Below are positions 55,570 to 64,000 of a DNA stretch of 64,000 nucleotides, one piece after another. The number at the start of each line of letters is the position of its first letter. Positions within the stretch are counted from its first letter, which is position 1. Under the pieces are notes generated by a model. The model was not told the DNA's origin. It made no database searches and saw only the letters and a program-made list of their open reading frames with translations. The DNA lies in NCBI GenBank assembly GCA_015039365.1, contig WION01000115.1, forward strand, positions 86,501 through 150,500. The letters run 5' to 3'. Made by a program: the position numbers and the translations under genes. This DNA comes from Amanita rubescens. Taxonomy: Eukaryota; Basidiomycota; Agaricomycetes; Agaricales; Amanitaceae.

Positions 55570-56947
55570 AATGTGATATCCCTACTTCTTTTTTTGGCCT
55601 TGTGCTTATGTTCGATATATCTAATTGCTCGTTATCTAAAATATAGGAGTTTCAGACCAAACTATCGGTCTACCCAGGGTTTCCGTCTATGCTTCACTGA
55701 CACTTCCCTGATTCATATTGGGTATGTTTGATCAGTGTCCATAACGACCCATGACATGCTTGATTTTTGCTCGGCGCGTATATTGAAGGCATCGGATATC
55801 AATCTCGGAACTTTGCATTCCGAGACCGTATTTTATATGCAAAGTATCTATGCGATGGCTTCTTTATTGCCAACGCGTCTCATACACTGGAGCCGCTGAC
55901 CCTTTCTGTCATGCAACGCGATTAGTATCCGGGCACCGTAGACAATGGACAACTTCTTACCTGCCGAAGTTCCGAGGTTATAGTATTCTCCATTGGGATA
56001 ACTCTGTTGCCAGGTTTCAGTTCCTCGTGTTGTAACTATCATGGAGGTTGTGGGCCGTGGCTAGCGATTGGAAGCTATACCGATCTCGGGTGAGTGACGT
56101 AGCTTTTGGAATGAACGATGTCTTTGCAGTCATTCTTATTGGCCCGACTAGGACCTACTAGGGTCCACCACACGATGAGGGACGCCTCGATGTAGGCCGT
56201 TGCAATAACCGGCCATTGATTAAAATGCCATATTGACAATACGCAAAAGCTGCCGAAGTTTTTTTTCCTGGCTAGCGGCCTAGCCAAAAGGCAGTTATGT
56301 CCCCAATAGTATCGCGGCGAGTCACGGGGTGATTCGAAGCTCGTTTCGTCTTCGGTATTCTTTTCGGTTTCACCGTACTCAATAACTTATTGCGCCGGGG
56401 GCCGTGCAACTGCTTTACTTGGATGACCAAATATGGACATGTCAGATTTTGATAAGTCATTCAACCCTAACATGAGAATATATTTAAGATCCATCTCCAG
56501 TGCCGTAACTTGCCATATATGAGCAAAACTTCGCAGCGTCAATTCCAATAAAGATGTGGTCTTGGGCGCGTAGCCATGAGTCGATAGTCAAATATCCATG
56601 ATGATACTTATTTTGAGATCGACACCCACAAAGGACACACGACTCGGTGCAATACTTATTTATGATAGATAGCCGGTTTGCGGCCACCGTATGCTATACG
56701 TAAGCTTTAGCCTAATACGGTCACAATCAGTAATCAAACAAGCGCAACAGACTAGTACCTTGACGGACCCTTGCAAGTTATCCCTGAACAAAAACAGCGC
56801 TTTGTTCGGATGCCATCTCCTTTTTTTTTGACCTTTTAAATAATCCCGCGGCTGTCTATTCCACCATCTCCATCCCCTCCCGTTGCTCGTTACGGGTCAC
56901 CGCGTGGCACCCCATCCAACTTGAAAGACTTTGAAACCAACTTGGAG
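55570..56947. other. Intergenic region between PMS1 and G-alpha
   Basis: About 1.4 kb with no gene recognised. A T-rich stretch (56820-56829) and pyrimidine-rich sequence precede the G-alpha start. Confidence 0.6.
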
Positions 56948-59008
56948 ATGTTTTTCCCTAATCCTTGTATCAACCGTAATGCCGGCAATCAAGACGACAC
57001 GGTTACACAAGACTCTGCAAGTATAACCACTCTTTTATCCGAGTCGAAGAAAGCATTGGAACAAAAGAAAAAGGCAACGCGATTGCTGCTTCTAGGTCTG
57101 TCTATCCGTGATGTATCTTACTCGACGTGTTCATCGGTTCTGCATGCAGGTCAATCGGAGTCCGGAAAGGTTCGCAATATATCCCCTTGACACGTCAGTC
57201 TTGCCTTAATACAAAGTTACTGCCCAGAGCTCCGTATTGAAGAGTATGCCCACTCCTTTTCTTGGTCGTCGGTGCTATTGCTTACATGGACACAGATTTT
57301 CAGCTCGCGTTTGCCCCAAAACAATTCAACACCGATAGGTCCATGTGGAGGCTCGTTATACACCTAAACGTCTTAAGGTACGTTTCCTTCACCCTAAGAG
57401 CTTGTCCCCTTTCTGACCAATATACGCTGGTAGTCAAATCCGGACGATTCTCGATATCCTGGAGTTGAAGCATATAGAACGGCTGCCGAACATTGATTCA
57501 GCTGAAATTGCTAATTATCAACGTATAAAGAATTTTCGTCTCAAGTTCTCGCCTCTTCTCTTTATCGAAACACGGCTTATTGAGCTGATCTGTCCTGATA
57601 TTGGTGTAAGAGACACTTGTGTTCGTGCCAGCACTGGTTGGCAAGACCGGTTACGAAATATTCTGAAAAGCTCCACTCCGGAATACAGGCGACGTTCGGA
57701 GTTGGACCCCTCGATCGTGTTGGCAGCCTCGAAAGACACGGTCAACGAGCTGTGGCAGCAGCCGAACGTCAAGACTCTTATGGATCAATATTCTAAATTG
57801 CACATGGGCGGGGTTGGCACCTCGTGAGCTACTTCATCGTCGCTACGAATCGTGGCCAATGATTTACCTTCAGTCAGATTTCTAGATGATATTGATCGTA
57901 TAACGGCTCTTAATTATGAGCCAACTGATCGTAAGTAGTAGCAAAGATCATTTGAGCTCGTAATTCACCCAGATAATAGAGGACATCATCCGTGCTCGCA
58001 TCAGGACAATTGGTGCAGAAGAACACATCTTTCATCTTGAAACAGGTAACCAAACCTTGTGAGAATTGTCTACAATGACTGACGATGGGTAGGATCCCAA
58101 GCTGGATCTTTCTACTACATAACAGATGTGGGCGGTAGCAAGTACTCGGTTAGGCGAAACGTGTCTGGATTTTCGTGTGCTGATATCGGTATAGCGCGCT
58201 ACCTGGGCGTCTTTTTTTGATGATGGTATTATTATGTCTCGTGGTTATAACGATGTCGTTCTCATAATCATTTTTAGTTCAAGCTATCATATTTTTGGCA
58301 CCACTGGCATTTAACCAGTACCTGGAAGAAGATTCCACCATTAATCGACTTGTAAGAGTTTGTTCCTCGTCCTGCGGGTTCCGCCTGAATCTTTATCAGG
58401 AGGACAGTACAAAACTATGGAAAGAAATATGCTCTAATAAAATCCTGGGGAATGCAGAGTTGATACTATTCTTCAACAAAGTACGTCATTATATACGGTG
58501 TCGCGGCTGCTGCTGGCTGACGTTGTACCATTAGACGGATCTTCTGAAAAAGACGTTGGAATCCGGCGCACGGGTTACGGACTACATCGCCAACTATACA
58601 GGCGTGAATAACGTGGAAGAAGTTACCGAGTGTACGATAGTATTTTCATTCCTTGTACTATCACGCCTGAGTCACCTTTGCATAGTTTTCATTGCCAAGT
58701 TCAAGGGGTATCAGGTGCGACGTTTACTCATTGAGGTTATCCTATGTTTTGACTCAATTCCCTGTAGAAGAGGCTATCACCTGTTGAGCGCCGTTTTCTT
58801 TGCTATTCTACATCCGCTGTCGTAGGTTCAAGTCAAAATCAAAGTTATTTCCATTTAACGGTTCCTTTCGGCAGGATACGCATGCAACGGGACTTTTACT
58901 GGACCAAAGTAAGAACACAGTTGTTCGCCCTCGACACCTCTAACCTATATTACAGTTCGTGACACCATCACCATTCAGCACTTAAAGGAGATTCGAGCAT
59001 TGGTTTAA
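56948..59008 (+). CDS. Heterotrimeric G-protein alpha subunit, divergent fungal type
   Basis: The start is uncertain; MFFPNPCINR (56948) is the first Met in frame. After splicing about a dozen introns: LLLLGQSESGK-SSVLK (G1 P-loop; GKSS where most have GKST), NFQLAFAPKQF, WRLVIHLNVL, ILDILELKHIERLP, then FLDDIDRITALNYEPTD, DIIRARIRTIGAEEH (switch I region), ITDVGGS (G3), WASFFDDVQAIIFLAPLAF, QYLEEDSTINRLEDSTKLW, ELILFFNKTDLLKK (G4 NKTD), DTHATGLLLD near the usual TCAT position, and the C-terminal RDTITIQHLKEIRALV. It lacks the usual N-terminal MGxxxS lipidation motif. It belongs to the expanded, intron-rich G-alpha genes of Agaricomycetes and acts with receptors at the plasma membrane. Confidence 0.82.
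57150..57243 (+). other. Two consecutive micro-exons encoding the G-alpha P-loop
   Basis: Exon 57150-57169 (20 nt, GQSESGK) and exon 57228-57243 (16 nt, SSVLK plus one base) are separated by a 58-nt intron and flanked by further introns. Only this joining restores the G1 box and the following NFQLAF. Confidence 0.72.
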
Positions 59009-59115
59009 TATGCAAGTATATAAGGGCATTGAATATCGCGTATAATGTTATTGTATCTCTAAGCTAATTTGTGCATACTTTATGTAGCGTAGTTTGACGA
59101 TGTTTCGCTATTGGG

Positions 59116-59129
59116 AAGTAAAAAAGATT
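59116..59129 (-). terminator. Pol III terminator for tRNA-Gly
   Basis: A run of six T on the minus strand (plus-strand AAAAAA at about 59120-59125) just past the tRNA 3' end. Confidence 0.7.
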
Positions 59130-59199
59130 GCATTGACCGGGAGTCGAACCCGGAGCTAGGCCATGGGAAGACCCAATGTTACCGCTACACCATCAATGC
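59130..59199 (-). tRNA. tRNA-Gly (anticodon CCC)
   Basis: Seventy-nucleotide cloverleaf on the minus strand: acceptor GCATTGA/TCAATGC (7 bp), short D arm with GTAGCGGTAA, anticodon stem GGGTC/GGCCT with loop TTCCCAT (anticodon CCC), T arm CCGGG-TTCGACT-CCCGG. No intron. Reads GGG glycine codons. Internal A and B boxes are present (TGGTGTAGCGG and GGTTCGACTC). Confidence 0.93.
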
Positions 59200-59292
59200 A
59201 CACCACATGCTATCTCATTTCATTCAAAATCTGTTCAGTCATCTGATGGAGTGCATCTTTTCTCCGCTGAATCTTGACTCAACACCTCCACC

Positions 59293-61121
59293 ATGCGTTA
59301 TTCACAACAGATGAACTCTCGCTCGGGCTTTTTGTCGCTTCCAGGCGAGATACTTCACGAAATTCTTAGGCATTCGAGCTGTGAAGAGTTACTCAAATGT
59401 CGTTTGGTGCGTACCGTGATGAAACCAAGCCTTTTCCTCATTCCTGTCCATAGGTTTGCAGTTCTCTGAACAGAATTATCGAATGCGATTCCGAATTGCT
59501 CTATATCATCGAATTGTTCAAGCATAAAATGGTTGATTGCGGCGATGCAATAACCTCCCACGCCGAACGCCTGTGCGCTTTAAGAGACAGTCAACAGGCA
59601 TGGCGAGATTTGGAGTGGAAGTCCAATGTCAATGTGGACGTACAGGGGTATTGTACGGCCTACGAATTAGTGGGCGGCGTGTTCGCGAAAACGAACGGCG
59701 AAGACATGTTCCTTGCTTGGTTACCAAGTGCGAAGAGCCCAGGATATACCGTCTACCATGAAGACATCAAGATGGACTTGCGAGATTTTGCCATAGATCC
59801 TACACAGGATCTGATAGTACTGTTGGAAGAAGATGACACGTACGCGACTATATTCCTCCTTTGCGCTAGCCGTCGCTTAATCATCAACTTAGTGTCTTTC
59901 AGGAGGATTTGTCGAGAAATATGCGATTACATCTGCGGACCATGTCTACCATGGGGCATCACCCGAAAGCTCAGGAGCCTGAGCTGCGTTTTAGCATTCG
60001 CCACCGCATTAGTACCGCCTTTGTGCAGATAGCCTCAGATGTATTGGCCGTGTTTTTGACATTGGGGTTCCAAACTCGCTTGATCTTGTGGAACTGGGAA
60101 GCCGACCAGCTTCTTAGCGTATGTGTCACGATTACTAAACCGTTTTAACCTTTCTCATCGATGCATACATCAATCAGGATTCCGATGAAAATCAATACCC
60201 CATACCACCTATTTCTTGGGATTTCGCGCTCATTAGCCCTCGTGCTTTCATGATCACCACCATCGATGACGACGGGGCTATCTTGCTTTACAAGTTCTCC
60301 TGCGCGGACGATCCTATTCCCGTCCATGTGGTGACATTACGTATGCCACCTCTGCTGGATGACCGTTCTTTGCTATTTTTGTCATCCCATTCCGGGCCGT
60401 TTTTAGCCAAGCCTCCCCACGGGACAGAATTCACAACGGGGCCAGATTCTCGGGTTCAGACCCTTTCTGTTGGATACCGTAATGAGAATATGCCCATCGG
60501 GAGCCCCCTCCATTTCGGCTTGTTCTATGTCCACAATAGGTCACTCGAAACATATATCAAAGACTACGGAAGAATTGATGGAAGTCTTGGCAAAGGCCGA
60601 AATCAAATGTCCCATGCGACTGAGGTTCCGTGGCATGAATGGGGCCCCGGAAACACCCGATTTAGCACCGTCCGTTCTCCAACTCATTGGCTACGGTACC
60701 CATCATCGTTATTTCATCCTGTACATCCTCCTCATCATTTCCTTTCTCTAGTTATGTTCAAGGTGAACGTGTAGTCCAGCCCCCCGAGTCCCATGATGGC
60801 CATAACGCATTGGAAGTTTGGGATTTTAACGTTTTTCCGGGACAACACGAAGAGACTCGGAGGTCGAGTCGAAATAATACCTCTACAATGGTCGCCGCTT
60901 CACTTTTCAGAGAACCGCTGATTACAAGTCTTCCTTATCAAGCTCAAGTCCGTATGGTTAATGAGGAGTATGGAGCATTCATGATCGATGAGGAGAGAAT
61001 AGTTGCTTTGAAGGTTCGTGCTGTCGATGTCTCATTCTCAGCGTATTGCCAACTCTGTTCACTTCAGGTCAACCCTGCAAATAAGGAGGAAATCGTGGGG
61101 TTGCACGTGTACTGCTTTTAA
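59293..61121 (+). CDS. F-box domain protein
   Basis: Start MRYSQQMNSRSGFLSLPG (59293). The F-box covers FLSLPGEILHEILRHSSCEELLKCRLV-CSSLNRIIE, split by a GTGCGT intron at about 59405-59455. The body continues through ELLYIIELFKHKMVDCG, RLCALRDSQQAWRDLEWKS, LAVFLTLGFQTRLILWNWEA and VPWHEWGPGNTRF. It ends after three more introns with NPANKEEIVGLHVYCF (61121). The WEWGPxxTRW-like element and the beta-propeller-like spacing are common in Agaricomycete F-box proteins. It probably serves as an SCF substrate adaptor; target unknown. Not closely related to the 18607 F-box protein. Confidence 0.8.
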
Positions 61122-61485
61122 TTGAATTCATCTTTTTTGACGGCCCACATGCTGCTTGTAAAGATAGTGACCTGATTACATCAGGCTGAATGATATTTTT
61201 GTATTATTCGACACCTGAAAGCTGGCAGCGGCGCGCGGGCGTGGTTCATTTGATCTGATAAGGGAAACTGGTGTGAGCGGTACGATCGTGATGCTGTCTT
61301 GTGCATTCAATTGGTGTGAACGAGGCTTACACTTGCAGTGTCAGGGATACGCATGGGATAAACAACCGGGGGTGTCGAAGATAAGGTGGCGCCGGGGTTC
61401 CCGGCTCTTTTCTTCTCGGTTGACCTTCCCCACTTCACCTGATAGGGTATTCCGCACAACTTCCTCTTTCAACGCTTCAGAAAGC

Positions 61486-64000
61486 ATGTCAACCGAAGAC
61501 AACAGTGCATCGATGGTGGAACATGGGGGGTCCACTCCTACAGACAAGTTAGAAGGGGACGAGGCTGAACTGGCTCGTATGGGCTACAAACAGGAATTGA
61601 AGTAAGTCTGGACCGCTTCGATCGAGGTCAATTCTCTAAGCCTATCACTAGACGGGATTTGGGACTTTTGCAGGTGCGCTTCTGACCCTGAATTCGCCCA
61701 GACTTACCGTTTCTAACGTATTGGTCGTCTTCTCAACCAGAACTTTGGCGTACGTCACTTTGACGGCTTCATCCACGAACCGATGCCTATCTGAATTGTC
61801 GTGATAGATGTCGTTCTCCATTATCTCAATCCTTACAGGCATGCCATCGTTGTTTTTGTATGGTTTGGTCAGTTGAATCAGTAACCTCTGTTATTCGATA
61901 AGCTCACGTACCATTTGAAGAATACTGGTGGTCCTGCCGTTATGACATGGAGTTGGGTTATTGTTTGTAAGTTTCATATGTTGGCGTTCCCCTTCATGCA
62001 TTTATGTGTTTGGAATCTGGAGCATGTTTCACCACGTCAGTCGGACTCGCCATGGCAGGTACGCCCCATCATGACCATCTTTGGTATTAATGACTATCCC
62101 GCACCGCAAGAGATTTGCAGGTGTGTCTTGGTGGTAATCTATCATGATAAGATTACAATTTCCATTAGCGCTCATCCAACGTCTGGGGGACCGTATTTTT
62201 GGGCGGCTATGCTGTCAAAACGGAAATGGGCACCACTGGCATCATGGATTACGGGTATTGAAACGAATTTCCACCTCCTTTTTAACTCCGAATGACATAA
62301 GAGTAGGTTGGTTTAACCTTCTTGGTCAGGTCGCTATTACCACTGGCATAAGGTGCGAGCCAATTCTTACCCAAGTTGTTGCTCCTAATGTCCTTGTTTG
62401 CAGTTTCGCATGTGCAACCTTTATCTCTACCGTATGCACTTTGAAATCCAGCTTTTCCCCGACACCGGGAACCACAATCGGTAAAGTCGATGATTCTAGA
62501 CTGGACGGGGGCGCTGTCACTAATCCTCACTAGGTATCTACGCGGCAGTCCTAATTTCACAAGGTCGAAATTCCCGATATAGTTTCAATACCTTGCCTGA
62601 TACATCCACAGGTCTTACAAATACATTTGGCGTTCGGTTGTTGCACCACCTGAACAACGTCTCCATCTGGTGGCATGCAGTTGGAACATTTGTTCTAGTA
62701 ATTGCTATTTTGGCCAAGGCACCTCATCATCAGTCAGGGGACTTCGTATTCAGGACATTCCGCGACGGGACCGGGGTAGATGGTGAGGGGTGGGGATCAC
62801 GGGCATCTCCTGCATACGTTGCCATAATTGGGGTAAGAGCAGGCTCCGTACTCGACGCATCTGTGATAACGTGCTGTACGATCTCTAGATATTGATGTCG
62901 CAGGTAAGAATTAACACCACTTGATGGTAGACGGAGTAACTTGGATTTGTATGTAGTACACGCTAACGGGTGGGTTTGGCCGGAACTACCAAAAGATGGC
63001 AAGTTACTGACAAGTGTAATCTCGCAAATAACGAAGGATTCGATGCGAGCGCCCATGTGAGCCTCCGTCGTACTACTTGTGTTTTGCGCTTGACGAAAGA
63101 CAGATGACAGAAGAGACTCGAAATGCGGCCATGTCAGGCAGCATCGGTATTGTCATGGGCATTGGAATTTCCGCTATCCTCGGATGGTATTTGCTGCTCG
63201 GTCTGCTTTTCTCCATTCAGGATTTAGAAGGGACGATAGCTTCTCCGACAGGCCAGCCTGTCACTCAGATTTTCCTTGATACTGTTGGAGAAGACGGTGC
63301 TATAGTGCTTATGGTACGTCACATTAGGCTCTCGGGAAATATTAGACACAACCTCATGCCTGGTTCATTAATCAATAGGTTATTATTATTGGTGCCATGT
63401 ATTTCTGCGGGTACGCATATCAAAATTAGCAGCTTACCGTCTAAACGTCTAACTTTGATCCATTGTCAATTTGAAGCACGTTCTCTGTGACATCAAATTC
63501 CCGAATGATGTACGCATTTGCCCGTGATGGCGGGATACCAGGGCATACCTTCTTCAACAAGGTCAGCAAACAGTGGAGATCGCCGATAAGAACAGGTTTG
63601 ATACCAGCTACGATTGGAATCTCTTACTCATGGCAAACACAAGTCTGGCTTGCGTGTACCCTCAGCTTCATACTCGGTCTCCCTAGTCTTGGCAGTTCTG
63701 TCGCATTTGCAGCAGCGACATCGATCGCGACCATAGGATTATACATATCATATGGTACGTTTCGATGTTTTACCGTGATAAGTGATCCTATCTTAGCCTG
63801 GACGGTAGGCATACCGATTTTGTTGCGTATCATGAACAGACAGGACTTCGAAAAGGGACCTTTCCACTTGGGCGTTTTTTCGATTCCTGTGGCCGTTACT
63901 GCGGTAGCGTGGATAGCATTTATTACCATCGTTTTCATATTACCCCAAATAAACGTACGTCATCACGATCACAAAAGGCTAAATGATCTGAAGTCGATTA
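61486..64000 (+). CDS. Amino-acid / GABA permease (APC family), 3' end outside window
   Basis: Start MSTEDNSASMVEHGG (61486), then DEAELARMGYKQELKRDLGLLQ-NFG-MSFSIISILTGMPSLF. Transmembrane blocks follow: NTGGPAVMTWSWVIV, SVGLAMAEICSAHPTSGGPYFWAA, LASWITGWFNLLGQVA, FACATFISTVCTL, SIWWHAVGTFVLVIAIL, AYVAIIGILMSQYTLTGFDASAHMTEETRNAA, IVMGIGISAILGWYLLLGLLF, SNSRMMYAFARDGGIPG, PIRTVWLACTLSFILGLP and LGVFSIPVAVTAVAWIAF. This matches UGA4/BAT1-like transporters of GABA or amino acids in plasma or vacuolar membrane. It has at least fifteen introns, several flanking exons of 9-22 nt. It runs off the window after PQIN at about 63955. Confidence 0.88.
61741..61749 (+). other. Nine-nucleotide micro-exon (Asn-Phe-Gly) in the permease
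   Basis: AACTTTGGC lies between a CAACCAG acceptor and a GTACGT donor. It encodes the NFG of the family's conserved NFGxSFS motif, completed by the next exon at 61808. Confidence 0.75.
62111..62120 (+). other. Ten-nucleotide micro-exon in the permease
   Basis: AGATTTGCAG sits between CCGCAAG and a GTGTGT donor. It joins GLAMA to SAHPTSGG, giving the family motif MAEICSAHPTSGG. Confidence 0.78.

Overview
The window is nuclear DNA from a filamentous basidiomycete, most likely an Agaricomycete. I infer this from dense small introns (about 45-60 nt, GT..AG), F-box proteins of the mushroom type, a fungalysin protease, a divergent multi-intron G-alpha gene, an eukaryotic RNA-dependent RNA polymerase and hAT, MULE-like, copia and LINE elements. 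All protein genes were read by joining exons by eye, so splice sites are inferences unless a motif is clearly restored across the junction.

Layout. 1-0.5 kb: 5' part of a NOP14-like gene (minus strand, runs off the left edge). 0.5-2.5 kb: unassigned, probably decayed. 2.47-17.5 kb: a transposon nest. A MULE-type transposase gene (minus, starts at 17521) carries a complete hAT element (hAT2, 9862-13661) in its last exon with a perfect 8-bp target duplication. A second hAT (hAT1, 3958-9686) abuts its 3' end, and beyond that lies a LINE derivative with only ORF1 and a 12-bp target duplication. 18.6-20.0 kb: F-box protein. 20.1-22.5 kb: secreted M36 metalloprotease. 23.2-29.7 kb: a P-loop kinase-like gene divergent from a locus joining an RNA-dependent RNA polymerase to an SF1 (UPF1/Hrr1/SAD-3 type) helicase. 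That locus carries at least three single-base frameshifts. 30.1-33.9 kb: tandem duplication of a small unknown protein. 34.4-40.7 kb: three tandem secreted, probably GPI-anchored acid phosphatases. 42.8-49.3 kb: repeat-rich DNA and a very young Ty1/copia element. 49.3-51.4 kb: multi-pass membrane protein. 51.8-55.6 kb: PMS1 mismatch repair gene. 56.9-59.0 kb: G-alpha gene. 59.1 kb: tRNA-Gly(CCC). 59.3-61.1 kb: second F-box protein. 61.5 kb to the right edge: amino-acid permease with many micro-exons.

How the genes relate. There is no operon logic. The ordinary genes serve ribosome assembly, ubiquitin targeting, extracellular nutrition (protease, phosphatases, permease), G-protein signalling and DNA repair. 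The most interesting part is an RNA-silencing-type locus, RdRP plus helicase in one transcription unit. In other fungi these two activities are separate proteins acting together, and here the unit appears to be decaying.
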